DNA from: Coffea arabica
Lineage: Eukaryota > Streptophyta > Magnoliopsida > Gentianales > Rubiaceae
Length of the DNA stretch: 64,000 nt
NCBI RefSeq assembly: GCF_036785885.1
Contig: NC_092323.1
Coordinates: 12,594,501 to 12,658,500, forward strand
Direction: 5' to 3'
Positions 23,141-34,098 of the stretch are shown one piece after another (position 1 is the stretch's first letter; each line of letters begins with the position of its first letter). Under the pieces are notes generated by a model that worked only from the letters and a program-made list of their open reading frames with translations, made no database searches and was not told where the DNA came from. Made by a program: the position numbers and the translations under genes.

Positions 23141-24530
23141 TTTTTCTTGATTTATGCGATGATTCATTTTACTCCTTTTTTTTTTTTTTTTGATAATAGA
23201 TTGTATAGAGAAGATAAAATCAGCCAACGTAATTGGACTGAGAAACAGAAGACAAATGGCACGGCATAATTGACTTCGTGCAGACCAAGCAAAAGTTGGT
23301 AGTGGTTGTTTTTCTCCTGATGGATACAGAAAGGAAAAAAAAAAAAAGAGAGGTATTTACTTCTTGTAGAACAAGGAAAGCTGGATTGAGGTGGGCGCTA
23401 CAACTCGAGGAAATCACGTGTACATTTCATCTTTCCATTTCCACCCGTCTCCATGACTCATTAATGCCACTAAATGCTTACAAACTTGTGTTGTCATTGG
23501 AAATAAATGGATGGCAGATCCTACGACAGCTGTTTGGATTGTCTCGAAATTGAAATTGAGAGAATTGGATGCTTATTAACTCCATTATGAGTATGGATTC
23601 AACATTCAAGATGTAATTGGAAAATCTAATACTAGTAGTCATTCCCGGCTGTATTCTTTCAACCCAAAAATTGGAACAAGTAGCCAATGCTTTGCGATCT
23701 CTGATAAAATCAATTCCATTCGCGTGCTTTCAGATTTAATTCAACTAATAAGACGGAGGGTTCTTGTTAGGCGCATGCAACGTATTACATATGGGCCACA
23801 ATTTCATAATAGAATTTGGTTTCGTGGAAAAAGCTAGGCCAAGCCTTCCAAAGAAATAGAAGTACTACTTTGACTGACAGAAATTTCTTCTGTTTAGGAT
23901 GAAGCATTCCTGGTGATTTTGGTCAAAAGAGTGGCAATTTATTGTGTTACTAATTTATTGTGTTACTAATTTATTGCTAGTTGCAGAAATTTGCCAGTTG
24001 CCAAGAAGCTTTCGTCTTCTTATGGTCATAATTATTATTTCTCACATAGATGCTGGTATGATTTTAAACCCACGTGTCACTCAAACAATTCTTTACTCTT
24101 AAAATTTTATTGTGGCATTCCTCCCAAAAAAAAAAAAAATTTATGGCCACCCAAACAAATTAATCCTACGTAAGCTAATCCAACTTTAGAAATTTCATCA
24201 ATTTGTTAGGAAAAATTGGAATACAACCCGGTAAGATTGGCGAACATTTTTCCTTGATTCCAAAATTAAAAGGTCCCCTTATTTGTCGGGAATAGAGGCG
24301 TGTCTAAACTCTAAACAAAACGAAGGATGACCTCCTAAAGTTTTTTCAACCATGAGTTTGAGCGCCTGATTTCTAGGTTTTCATTTTCTAATCTTTTTTT
24401 TCTTTTAAGTTTAGTTACTCAAATTTCTCCTAGTGTGAAAGATTTTCTGTCATTTTTAAAAAATAATTTGAATGAAAAAAATGAAAAAATAGAGAGGTCA
24501 ATGGAAAATAAAAAAGAACCATTGAGCTAA
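23141..24530. other. Gene-free intergenic region
   Basis: No coding family was recognised on either strand; the ORFs at 23220-23417, 23278-23553, 23478-23687 and 23991-24173 appear random. It contains T- and A-runs. Confidence 0.45.
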
Positions 24531-24531
24531 T

Positions 24532-24750
24532 CCATCACCAAAGCCTTAGGGCTCAGTGAGGTGGGAGCTCAGGTTTAAATCTTGCTTCACATCGTTTGTC
24601 ACTAAATGTGGCAGGCCACTTCAAGTGGCTATCGGACAACTGTGCAGTACACTCGTTTGGATCGGTAGGTAATTTAGTCCTCTCCGATTTCTTTCTGGAC
24701 CCCTTTAGGTTTCCCCTCTTTCATAGTATAGAATAGAATAGAATACATGT
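24532..24750 (+). mobile_element. tRNA-derived SINE, degenerate
   Basis: An A-box-like gctcagtgaggtgg and a B-box-like caggtttaaatctt open the element. A body follows with tggcaggccacttcaagtgg, gatcggtaggtaatttagtcc and cccctttaggtttcccc, and the element ends in a short (tagaa)n tail. It lies about 260 bp upstream of the ATG of MATE copy 2. Target duplications could not be fixed. Confidence 0.65.
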
Positions 24751-25012
24751 AGGGTCTATCATTGTGGGGAAAAAAAAATGTAAAGTAAAAGAAAGGAGAA
24801 AAAAGCTAACAAAATAACACAAAAAAAATGCCAAGGGAGGTGGTCAAACATGTTTGAAATAATGGGAAATTTCTAAGAAGGTTAGTTTATGGCTAATTGC
24901 AATAGTTCATAGACTCTATTAATAGCATATCTAAGGCTGGCCCTTGTCTCTTGCTCTTCTTGTCTTTGGACTGCCTAAAGAGACCTGGGCAGCGGCGTTC
25001 ATACCAAAGAAA

Positions 25013-28000
25013 ATGTCAAACAACAAAACTACAGCAGAAGCAGAGAATGAAACAAAAGTCCCATTACTGGACTATTCATCAAAAAGTATAGTAGGAGAAG
25101 AAGCAAATGAAGATCAAAGTCTTGCACGCAGAACTTGGATTGAATCCAAGAAACTATGGCGAATTGTTGGTCCCGCCATCTTCAGCCGCATCGCTTCCTA
25201 CTCCATGTTCGTTATTTCCCAAGCCTTCGCCGGCCACCTTGGTGATCTTGAGCTCGCTGGCTTATCCATTGCTAGCAGTGTCATTTGTGGCTTCGATTTT
25301 GGCCTCTTGGTACTTTTTCTGTGACCATCTTGAGCTCCCTTCTAAGCCTTGCGTTGCTTGAAAGCTGAATAAACGAATAGCTAAATGATCCCTATTTACA
25401 ATCGCAGGGACATCAAATATATACTTGCTATTACTACTCTCTTCCATTTCGCCTTTAACCATAAGTTTGCTCACATCGTATTCAGTTCAAGCAGGGCGAT
25501 GAAAAGTTGTATAAACTGTTGCTCAAATTCTTGTTGGTATTGGAGATTCATACTAGGTTTGAATCCTCCCTAGAAATTAGTTTAATAAACTAACATGTTA
25601 CTACTAAAATTTTTTATGTACTAGTATACGTTTTTTATACTTTTTCTTTCTAAATATTCAGCCCTTTGTATAAAGATTTGGTGAATTTTTTTTTCAGCTA
25701 GGGATGGCAAGTGCATTGGAAACTCTATGTGGGCAAGCTTTTGGAGCAAAGAAATACTACATGTTGGGCGTATATTTACAACGATCGTGGATAGTTCTTC
25801 TCTTATGTGGAGTTTTCACGTTACCTTTGTACATATTTGCAACTCCAGTTTTGAAGCTGCTGGGACAACCTGATGATGTTGCTGAGCTTTCTGGGACTGT
25901 GGCTTTAGCTTTTATACCACTCCACTTCAGCTTTACTCTTCAGTTCCCTCTGCAGAGATTCTTGCAGAGTCAGCTGAAGAATAATGTGATTGCCTGGGTG
26001 AATTTAGGCGCCTTTTGTATTCATGTGGTCTTGAGCTGGCTGTTTGTTTACAAGCTCCATTTCGGATTGATGGGGGCTTGCGTTATTTTGAATCTTTCTT
26101 GGTGGCTTATTGTAATTGGTTTGCTTGCTTACGTTTTCTGTGGTGGTTGTCCTCAAACATGGTCTGGCTTTTCCTTTGAAGCATTTTCTGGTCTTTGGGA
26201 ATTTCTAAAACTCTCTGCTTCTTCTGGGGTCATGCTATGGTGAGTCTCCAGTCCTTCTTCTCCTCCAATTAAGCATGTTGATTTCAAATTTTTAACCATT
26301 AATTAAAACCCTTTTGATTCTATTCTAATTTCTGATTAAAAAGTATAACTGTTTTCAGCCAAGAAGCCTGTTCCAATTGCTGCATATTTGTTTCAAAAAC
26401 ATATGCTTTTACAATTGTTAATTAAGGCCTACAACCAGCTGTTTTCATATGTAATTAAGGGTCATCAGAGTTGCTTTTTGGTAAATTTCAATTTTGGTTA
26501 ATTGTTGCCTCTTCTCAATTGGAACAGTTTGGAGAATTGGTACTACAGGATACTCATCGTGATGACTGGAAATTTGCAGAACGCAGAGATTGCAGTTGAT
26601 GCACTGTCTATTTGGTAACCCTTTTAATTTTATATGCACTTTGTCCCCACGAGTAGGACTAGTTGCATTATTATATTAGGTAATTGTAGTTTTTATGATT
26701 ACCAGAATCTGCTCATATCTTCCATCCAATTGCCAAAGCTTCATTATCACTTTTGAATTATTAAAAAAAAAGAAAAAGAAAAAGCATCCCTGGTTCCGTC
26801 TTCTATTGATATACCAATTCTTGGTGAACTGATGATTCCCGTGGTTTCAACTTTCTTGTTTTTTTAATAATTGAATTGGTCATCAATCATTTTCTTGCCC
26901 TGGTTTCCTGTCTGTACTAGAATGTGACAAGCTTCAGCATTTGTGTTGCCAGTCAAAAGGTCTTGGAGGATTTGAGGGATACCTCCAAAATAGACTTGAA
27001 AGAAAATTCACAAACAATTAAACCAAAGCAAACCTACCTTGATAGGAATCTTTGACCAAAAAAAAAAAAAAAAAATCTCTATGCAATCAAGCCAATCTCA
27101 GTTGTTTTAAAAGTTTATTGTAGTCAACATAAATAATTCATACGTACTTAGACAATAAGTCCATGAATAATATTAGGGCATTCGATACTTCTTGTGGATT
27201 AACAACCTAGCTAATCAGCATTGTATTTTTGTCTATCATCTAACCCCATTCCAGTAATTTCCAGATGAGGATAAAAGAACTAATATAACGAAAAAGTTTT
27301 ATCCAAGCCAAGCTCCGTGCATTTTTCATCACATTTGTCTTCTTTTTTTTTCTGGTCCTGATTATTTTTGTCCCTTTGTCTCCTGCTGGCAGCATGAACG
27401 TCAATGGATGGGAGATGATGATTCCTCTGGGATTCTTTGCAGGAACAGGGTAACCATATTTTTCCCATAAACCACAAAAATACATGACTTCATTTATGCA
27501 TTTTGTTTGTGCATAAATTATAATAGATACGACAAAATTTTGTAATATTCATGACTTCATTTTATACTGGTGATTGGTGCTGATATCTGGAGGGTGGTCC
27601 TGCTTATTAGTTCATATTTTACGGTCTTTTCTGGTCCCTTCGATTATTGGACTTCACCATCAATTACAGTCTCTTCTGGTCCTGCTTATTAGGTCATGTT
27701 TTACATGGTCCTCTCTGGTGCCTTCGATTATTGGACTTCAATATCAATCACATTAAGCTAGGTTTATCTGGTAGGAACAAAAATAACTTGTGACCAGAAA
27801 GATGGTACCCAATCAGCACAATTTGTAGGAAGGGGGGAAAAGGGCAAGAAAACTGGATAATGTGAGAGAACAAACGAAAGCTTTGCATTGGCGATACTTA
27901 TTCTTGATTGTGCAAGAAGCAAATGTTGCAAACATTAGTCTGAGACCAAATAAATTCATCTTTATAACTAAGCTAATATGGGTTTTTTTGTGATGTTTGC

Positions 28001-28937
28001 TAACAGAGTAAGGGTTGCAAATGAATTGGGAGCTGGTAATGGGAAAGGAGCCAAGTTTGCAACAATTGTAGCAGTAACACAATCAATAGTGATTGGTCTA
28101 TTCTTCTGGCTACTGCTTATATTCTTCCACAGTGAAATCGCCTATGTATTCACTACCAGCCCGCCTGTGTTAGAAGCAGTACACCAGCTCTCAATTCTCT
28201 TAGCTTTCACTGTTCTCCTCAATAGCGTGCAGCCCATTCTTTCAGGTATCCACTTTTAATCAACATAGCTTCTTTTTTTTTTTTCTTCTTCTATTATTTT
28301 TTGGCTATTTTTATCCTTTCTTTTTTAATAAATTATGACTACTTTTTTTAAAGGAATTATGATTTTTCTTTTTTCTTTTTGGTTAATTCCTGTTTTAGGG
28401 GTTGCTGTGGGCTCCGGATGGCAATCATACGTGGCATACATAAACTTGGGTTGCTACTATTTAATTGGCGTGCCGATGGGATCTGTGATGGGATGGGTTT
28501 TCCATTTTGGAGTAATGGTACGTACACCTCTTAATGCTTGTGTTGTGTCAACTCATTGATGGCTAATTCTGTATTTTCAAGTTTTTTTTTTTTTTTTTTT
28601 TTTTACTAAATCTCAAGAATGATCCAAGAAAGTAAAAAAAAAAAAAAGATCCGAAATGAAAGGGAAACATTTCATATAAAATTTGATGTGCATTTTAGGG
28701 TATATGGGCTGGAATGATTTTTGGTGGAACTGCAATTCAAACTGCGATTTTGGCCATCATAACAGCTCGGTGTGACTGGGAGAAAGAGGTATTAACTGCA
28801 TAAAAACTTCTGCAATTATTCGTGTGAAATTTTATTTTCAACGTGTAATTTCATATCTAATCAATTAAATGTTGAAATTGCAGGCAGAAAAGGCAAATAA
28901 TCGTGTAGACAAGTGGTCCAAACCAAGTCACACTTGA
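25013..28937 (+). CDS. MATE/DETOXIFICATION transporter, copy 2 (DTX29-like), intact
   Basis: Eight exons: 25013-25309, 25698-26239, 26528-26614, 27393-27449, 28007-28245, 28399-28517, 28699-28788 and 28884-28937. All introns are GT-AG, and the total of 1485 nt gives 494 aa. Signatures run in order: a hydrophilic N-terminus with [96 protein letters not shown] (the conserved acidic residue of helix 7), [23 protein letters not shown] and [14 protein letters not shown]. Length and motifs fit a complete 12-helix plant MATE of the DTX27-33 group, which exports or sequesters organic compounds or anions by cation antiport. The ATG at 25013 ([11 protein letters not shown]) is preferred over the in-frame 24944 because it matches the N-termini of copies 3 and 5. 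A polyadenylation-like aataaa lies at 29089. Substrate and membrane cannot be told from sequence. Confidence 0.95.
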
Positions 28938-29088
28938 AGCTGTGAACTTGGGCGATGATGACGAAATTTTGACGTTTTGATTCTTATATTTGTAATATTA
29001 TTTTCCAATTAACGCAGAAAAAGAGTATAGTTTATTATGAATTTGAACTATATATCCTGAAAATAAATACTTTGTTAATTCTTTTAGG

Positions 29089-29094
29089 AATAAA
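29089..29094 (+). terminator. Candidate polyadenylation signal of MATE copy 2
   Basis: aataaa lies about 150 bp after the stop codon of copy 2, in a position normal for a plant near-upstream element. Confidence 0.5.
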
Positions 29095-29245
29095 ATTGAT
29101 GCGTAAATATAACTAGCTCTCAACTTGTTCCTTTGTCTCTTTGCTAATCTTTTCTTTTAATACTGCCAACTGACTTCAAATTTATGAAGATCAAATGACT
29201 ATTCCTCAAAAAAAAAAAAAAAATAAAAAGGATGCGGCAAAACCT

Positions 29246-29690
29246 CGTTGATTGTTGATCAAATGGGATCACGGTCTAGTTTAAAGTAGCGGAATGTTTT
29301 TAAATTGTGTAGCTGCAAATTAAAAATGCAGCATACAAAAAATTCTTGTGTTAGAGATTGCCGTATCCAAAAATGGATGCGATGAAACATGATTGACCGT
29401 TGATCACATTTGATCAACAGTCAGGTTTTAAACTTGCGGAAATTATTTTTTTTTAATTATGTCGCCACAAATATCAAAATTAGCATAATAAAACTTTTTT
29501 CTATCAGGCATTGCAAACATAATTGACCGTTGATCAAATGTGATCAACGATCAGGTTTTAAATTTGCGAATATTCTTTATAAACTATGTCATCATAAATA
29601 ACAAAATTGGCGTACAAAAAAATTATTTAAATGATAAAATTTAACCGTTGAATGTAATGAGATCAACGGTCTAGTTTTTTCAATACACAT
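29246..29690. repeat. Tandem array, 4 diverged ~130-bp units, each with TTGACC/TTGATC palindromes
   Basis: Units start near 29246, 29388, 29517 and 29638. Each opens with a variant of ttgaccgttgatca-n-tgatcaacggtc, then ggttttaaatttgcgga, then a T-rich stretch, then ttatgtcgccacaaatatca and aaaattagcatacaaaa. The fourth unit is partial. The opening part is an imperfect palindrome. The array lies about 300 bp downstream of MATE copy 2. Confidence 0.8.
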
Positions 29691-30256
29691 GATATAAGCT
29701 TAGCATCAATACAAAAAAGGAAGTTTTGCTATAAAAATACCCCAAGTTAATCACTTTCTCTCACACCAGCCCTAGTTTTCTCTGTTTTCCATCCCTAAAT
29801 CCCCACTTCTCCTCCAATATCTTCCAAAATGAGTAGTTCCGCAAGTTTCTTCCTGAAAGCAGAGTCAGAAGTAGTGTCTTCCCAAAACCTTTCTCCTCCA
29901 GTGTTTTTGAGAAAATAGAGTGTTGCTAACATTGTCTTACTAAAGTAGAGGCAGACTAAATTAGTGGCTTAATTACTCTCACCTGTTGTCCAAAATTTCA
30001 AGCAGTCAAAGCAATGGCTTCACCTCGCCTGTCTTCCAAACTTTGAAGAAATGGGTTGCAATCCTATTGTCAACATTTTGAAGCCTTGAAGAAGTGCGCA
30101 ACTGGAGAAAGCAAACATGTATTGTCCAATTAAGGTACTTTCAGTTAGTAATTGTTTTATATAATGAATTGCATGCTGTACGTTGGTGGTTGAAGTTGAG
30201 TAATTAATAGCATTTAATTAATATTTTTATGTGAATTACTGTGTAATTATTACTAA

Positions 30257-31077
30257 CAAGGTTTTGAAACCTAAATCGGATTGTCTGGTTGGACCGATTG
30301 AACTGTCGATCGGGCTGTTGGGTGAATCGGGTTATGCCTTAAACCCAGAGGGGTTAAGATACCGCCTTTTTTTGTGAAAATCAGTTGACCTGGATGGTTT
30401 GACCGCCGGACCATTGAATTGAAACGATTTTCATTAAATCGGCTGGTTCCTTGACTAACTTTAATTAACCCAAAAAAAATTTAATTTGGTAACTAATCCA
30501 ATTCAACATTCCAAAGATAAACCTTACCAATTACCCATAAGTAATTGTCTCTAATTAGTTAGGCAATAACAATTATTACCTTATTTTTCTACTCCTCATT
30601 CTCTCTCTCTCTCTCTCTTTCTCTCTCATAATGATATCTCAACTTTTGTCTAAAATTTATTGCATATAGTATATTAATTACATTAACTCTTTAGTGCATT
30701 TCAATTGTTTGTCATTGCCTTCTATTTATTTTTATTCCTATCTTATAAACTACTTATCATATAATTTAGGAAAATTAAAAATGTAAATAATTAAAGATGT
30801 AAATAATAAAATGCTATTCTATATTTCTTTTACCTTTTACTTATAAAAGTTATTCTTGAATTTCAAACATGTAATACATACAAGATTAGAATAAGGATTG
30901 AAATGATTATTTTTAACATTATTATTGAAGTTTCTACAAATATTTGCATATTTTTATATATTTAATATTTGTTAATAATATTTATGATATATTTATGACG
31001 TCACAATTTAATAACGGTTCGTCCATGACCCAATCATTTTTTTCGAGTCAATGAACGGTTTGGGTTTCAAAACCTTG
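30257..31077. mobile_element. hAT-like non-autonomous element
   Basis: The terminal inverted repeats are caaggttttgaaacc and ggtttcaaaaccttg. The flanks attactaa (30249-30256) and actgctaa (31078-31085) are a 6/8 match for an 8-bp duplication. The interior near the ends is rich in self-complementary phrases (gaccgattgaactgtcgatcgg) and the middle is very AT-rich, with a (CT)n run. There is no transposase ORF. Confidence 0.65.
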
Positions 31078-31080
31078 ACT

Positions 31081-31165
31081 GCTAAATAGTAAATAGTAAG
31101 AGTGAATAGTAAATAGAAAATAGTAATAGTTAATCGTAATGGTAAATAGTAACAGTTATTGTAAT
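31081..31165. repeat. Minisatellite-like (aaatagt)n stretch
   Basis: Degenerate repeats of aaatagta/gaatagta/taatagtt follow immediately after the hAT-like element. No coding potential. Confidence 0.6.
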
Positions 31166-31614
31166 GAGGAGGACCAAATGCTTGAAGGAGTGCAGGCACT
31201 ACCTCGAAGGTCTGAACGGCTACAGGTGCAGCAAGATCTACCACACAGGAGGATATATTAGAAATGTGGTTGTTCTACCATTTCGCGCGATAAGGGTAAG
31301 AGATACGTTGATAGGTGATATTCAAACTTCAAGATTTTTTCTTATCAAAGCTCTTGTTTAATTATCACAAAACTTTTTATTTTGTTATTTTACACATTTA
31401 TAGTTAGATGCTGCATTATTTATCATAGTTTAAATTAATCTTAAAACCAAAAAATTCAAAAAAGAATGATTTGGGCATATTTCAATTTAATTTAATTTTA
31501 TATTTTAAATGGAACCTAAAGCTTGCTTCTTGCCATTCATCAATAATTAATCACCGGTTATGAAAGAAAAATAGCACAATTTTTTACATAATTTTTGTTT
31601 TACGTAATATCATA

Positions 31615-31684
31615 TTTTAGTGTTTAGGGTTTAGGATTTATAGTTTAAGTTTAGGATTTAGGGTTATGGTTTAGAGATTAGGGA
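31615..31684. repeat. Degenerate telomere-like tract
   Basis: Several tttaggg or one-base variants (gtttagggtttagg, gatttagggttatgg, gagattaggg) lie in about 70 bp. This resembles an eroded interstitial copy of the plant telomere repeat, or a gene-poor AT tract that drifted to it. Confidence 0.5.
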
Positions 31685-32217
31685 TACAAAAATTAAAAAT
31701 TTATATTTAAAATAAAAAAAGGTCGCCACATCTAGCTCGGATGTGGCAATGACATTTTTTTCAAAAGCTTCGCTGCATGTTATTTGGCATGCGGTGAAGC
31801 CTAAAAAAAAATCATTATTTTTAGTTCCTCCAACAACTAGAACAAAAAGAAATTTAATTCAATTTTTGGATGACGCCTCAATTGTCAATTGAGACGACCC
31901 TTATATTAGCAACTCATGTCAACAAACACCACTAGTTTTATGATGTTTTCTTGTATGGACTACATGTAGAGAAATTCGCCTCAAAATGAAGAAGAAGAAT
32001 TGGACGAGTTGACCTGGACCACCAATTAATTGTGCAGGCAAGTTGCTGTGACGGGTCAAAGAGATGGCCATCATTGTCTTATATAACTATCCTCATAATA
32101 AAACTACGTACTGCAGACTGGAGAAAAGCCATCAACGAGATGCCGACGAGCTCCGTTCTTCTCATGCCCATAGTTGAAATTTGTTTCGGGCATAAAGGCG
32201 AACAAGGGTTATAATTT

Positions 32218-32687
32218 AGGGCAAATTTCACTTTACCCCCTGTAGTTTAGTATTTTTTACATAACTCCCTATAGTTTCAAAAACTATACATAACTCCATT
32301 ATGGTTTGGATTAAAGTGTCAAAGTGACGGGAATGATCATTCGTAACGGAGTAATCTAATATGTCAAAAATACCCTTATGTAAAGTTGAAAATTATTTAT
32401 TAATCAAGGGGGGTTATGTGTATATTTTGAAAACTATAAGAGGGTTATATGGTAAAGTATTAAACCATAAGGGGGTTATATGGTAAAATATAAAAATCAT
32501 ACGGGGTTAATGTGTCATGTATTTATAAGGATAATTTCGACATTTTTAGAAGTTCCGTTATGAGTGACTATTTCCGTCACTTTGACACTTTAATTCAAAT
32601 CATGAGGGGGTTATGTATAGCTTTTGAAACTATAAGGGGTTACGTAAAAAATACTAAACCATAGAGAGGTAAAATGTAATTTGCCCT
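32218..32687. mobile_element. MITE with long terminal inverted repeats
   Basis: The ends agggcaaatttcactttacc and, reversed, agggcaaattacattttacc are near-complementary, and complementarity continues for well over 100 bp (for example gtcaaagtgacggg against cccgtcactttgac variants). The 7-bp direct repeat ataattt flanks it at 32211-32217 and 32688-32694. It has no ORF and would fold into one long hairpin. Confidence 0.75.
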
Positions 32688-32714
32688 ATAATTTAAAACT
32701 CCGTATGTTACTAC

Positions 32715-33203
32715 TAGGGCTGCAAACGAATCGAGCTGCTCGCGATCCGCTCGCGAGCGGCTCGAGTCAAGCTCGAGTCGAGCTCGTTATTAATCGAGCT
32801 CGAGTCGAGCTCGAGCCGGCTCGAGTCAAACTCGAGCTCGAGTTCGAGCTCAGAATATTAAGCTCGTTAGCTCGCGAGCCGGCTCGCGAGCTTGGGTATA
32901 TATATATATATATTTTTTATTTTTATTTTTATTTAATAATAAAATTATGTATATTATATATATATTTTTTTTATTTTTTATTTTTATAGTAAAATTACGT
33001 ATATATCCTTAATATTTTATTATTTATTAAGAAAAAAATATTATTTTATTTATTTTTTTTAAAATAAAATAATTATTTTTTATTTTTTTTCGAGCTCGAG
33101 CTCGAAATTTGCCGGCTCGTTGAGCTCGAGCTTAGTAAAATTTAGTCGAGACTCGGCTCGATTAACTCAAAGCTCGACTCGGCTCGGCTCGTTTGCAGCC
33201 CTA
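32715..33203. mobile_element. hAT-like MITE rich in CGAGCTCGAG
   Basis: The terminal inverted repeats tagggctgcaaacga and tcgtttgcagccctа-type complement are nearly perfect. The 8-bp target duplication gttactac is exact at 32707-32714 and 33204-33211, diagnostic of hAT transposition. Both sub-terminal regions are runs of cgagctcgagtcgagctcg and variants, each self-complementary and complementary to the other end, around an AT-rich core. The ORF at 32681-32989 is an artefact of this repeat. Confidence 0.88.
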
Positions 33204-33211
33204 GTTACTAC

Positions 33212-34098
33212 AAAACATTTTGTCCTCAAAATTTATGATGTTTCCTAATTCAAACAGTTAATCTTAATTATGCAAATCCATCAACTTCCGATCCATGTCC
33301 AAATGTGTGTCGAAGTACTGTACCTGTGCTTCTAATCCATACTTCTCAGATGGACATTATGATGAAAAAAGGGAAAAGGTTAAATATTAGCATCGGCAAC
33401 AGGTACAGTTTTGAAGTAAATGTAAATTCGTCAACTCGTACAATGTGAAAATCACTATTACATCAATACAAGTTTATGTAAAAAAATTGTAAGTATATCA
33501 ATTCAATTGAATTGTATGGAACTCAACCTGAGAGGCCGTGATCCGATTGAGGAGGTGTCAACTTCTAAAACATTAAATATCAATGAGGAGGCATCTAAAT
33601 ACAAGGGATATAATAAACGTGGATTTGAGCATTTAGATGGTTCATTAGATATAGTTTAAAGTGCCCACTAGACCCCATTAGAAAAATCCTAGGAAATTTA
33701 AACAAATAATTAATATCATTCAAAATGTCTAAGAAAGTGAATTATGTACATTAACATTTTAGAATTGAATATTCACCCTTTCTACGAATAGAATATGTCT
33801 AATTGGGATCTGAGGCCTCACAAATTTACTTGTTGCCTGGTTTAAATAGGTCGTTTATTTCTTACAGCATTTCGTGTAAATTTGTACGCCTTTTGTGTAA
33901 ACTTGGGACCACTGCAATGATATCGTACGAATTTGCATCTGACACTACAAAATCAGGTTGAACTGAACTTGTAAGGCACTAAGGCCCCAACTCCGTCTAA
34001 TTGGCTGTTAACAAGTTAACATCCCTCTTTTCATTTGGTCTTTTATGGAATGCCTAGAAATGCCTAGGCAGTAAGCAGCCACCGTAAACACCAGAGAA
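33212..34098. other. Upstream region of MATE copy 3
   Basis: No gene is visible. The last few hundred bases should contain the promoter of MATE copy 3, but I see no clear TATA box or known cis-element at a convincing position. Confidence 0.4.

Noticed and set aside
29246..29690. CRISPR-like spaced repeats
   Set aside because: This is a plant nuclear sequence; the units are diverged, about 130 bp and contiguous, with no short exact repeats and unique spacers.
32681..32989. ORF rich in Arg, Glu and Leu
   Set aside because: It is produced by cgagctcgag words of a hAT-like MITE.
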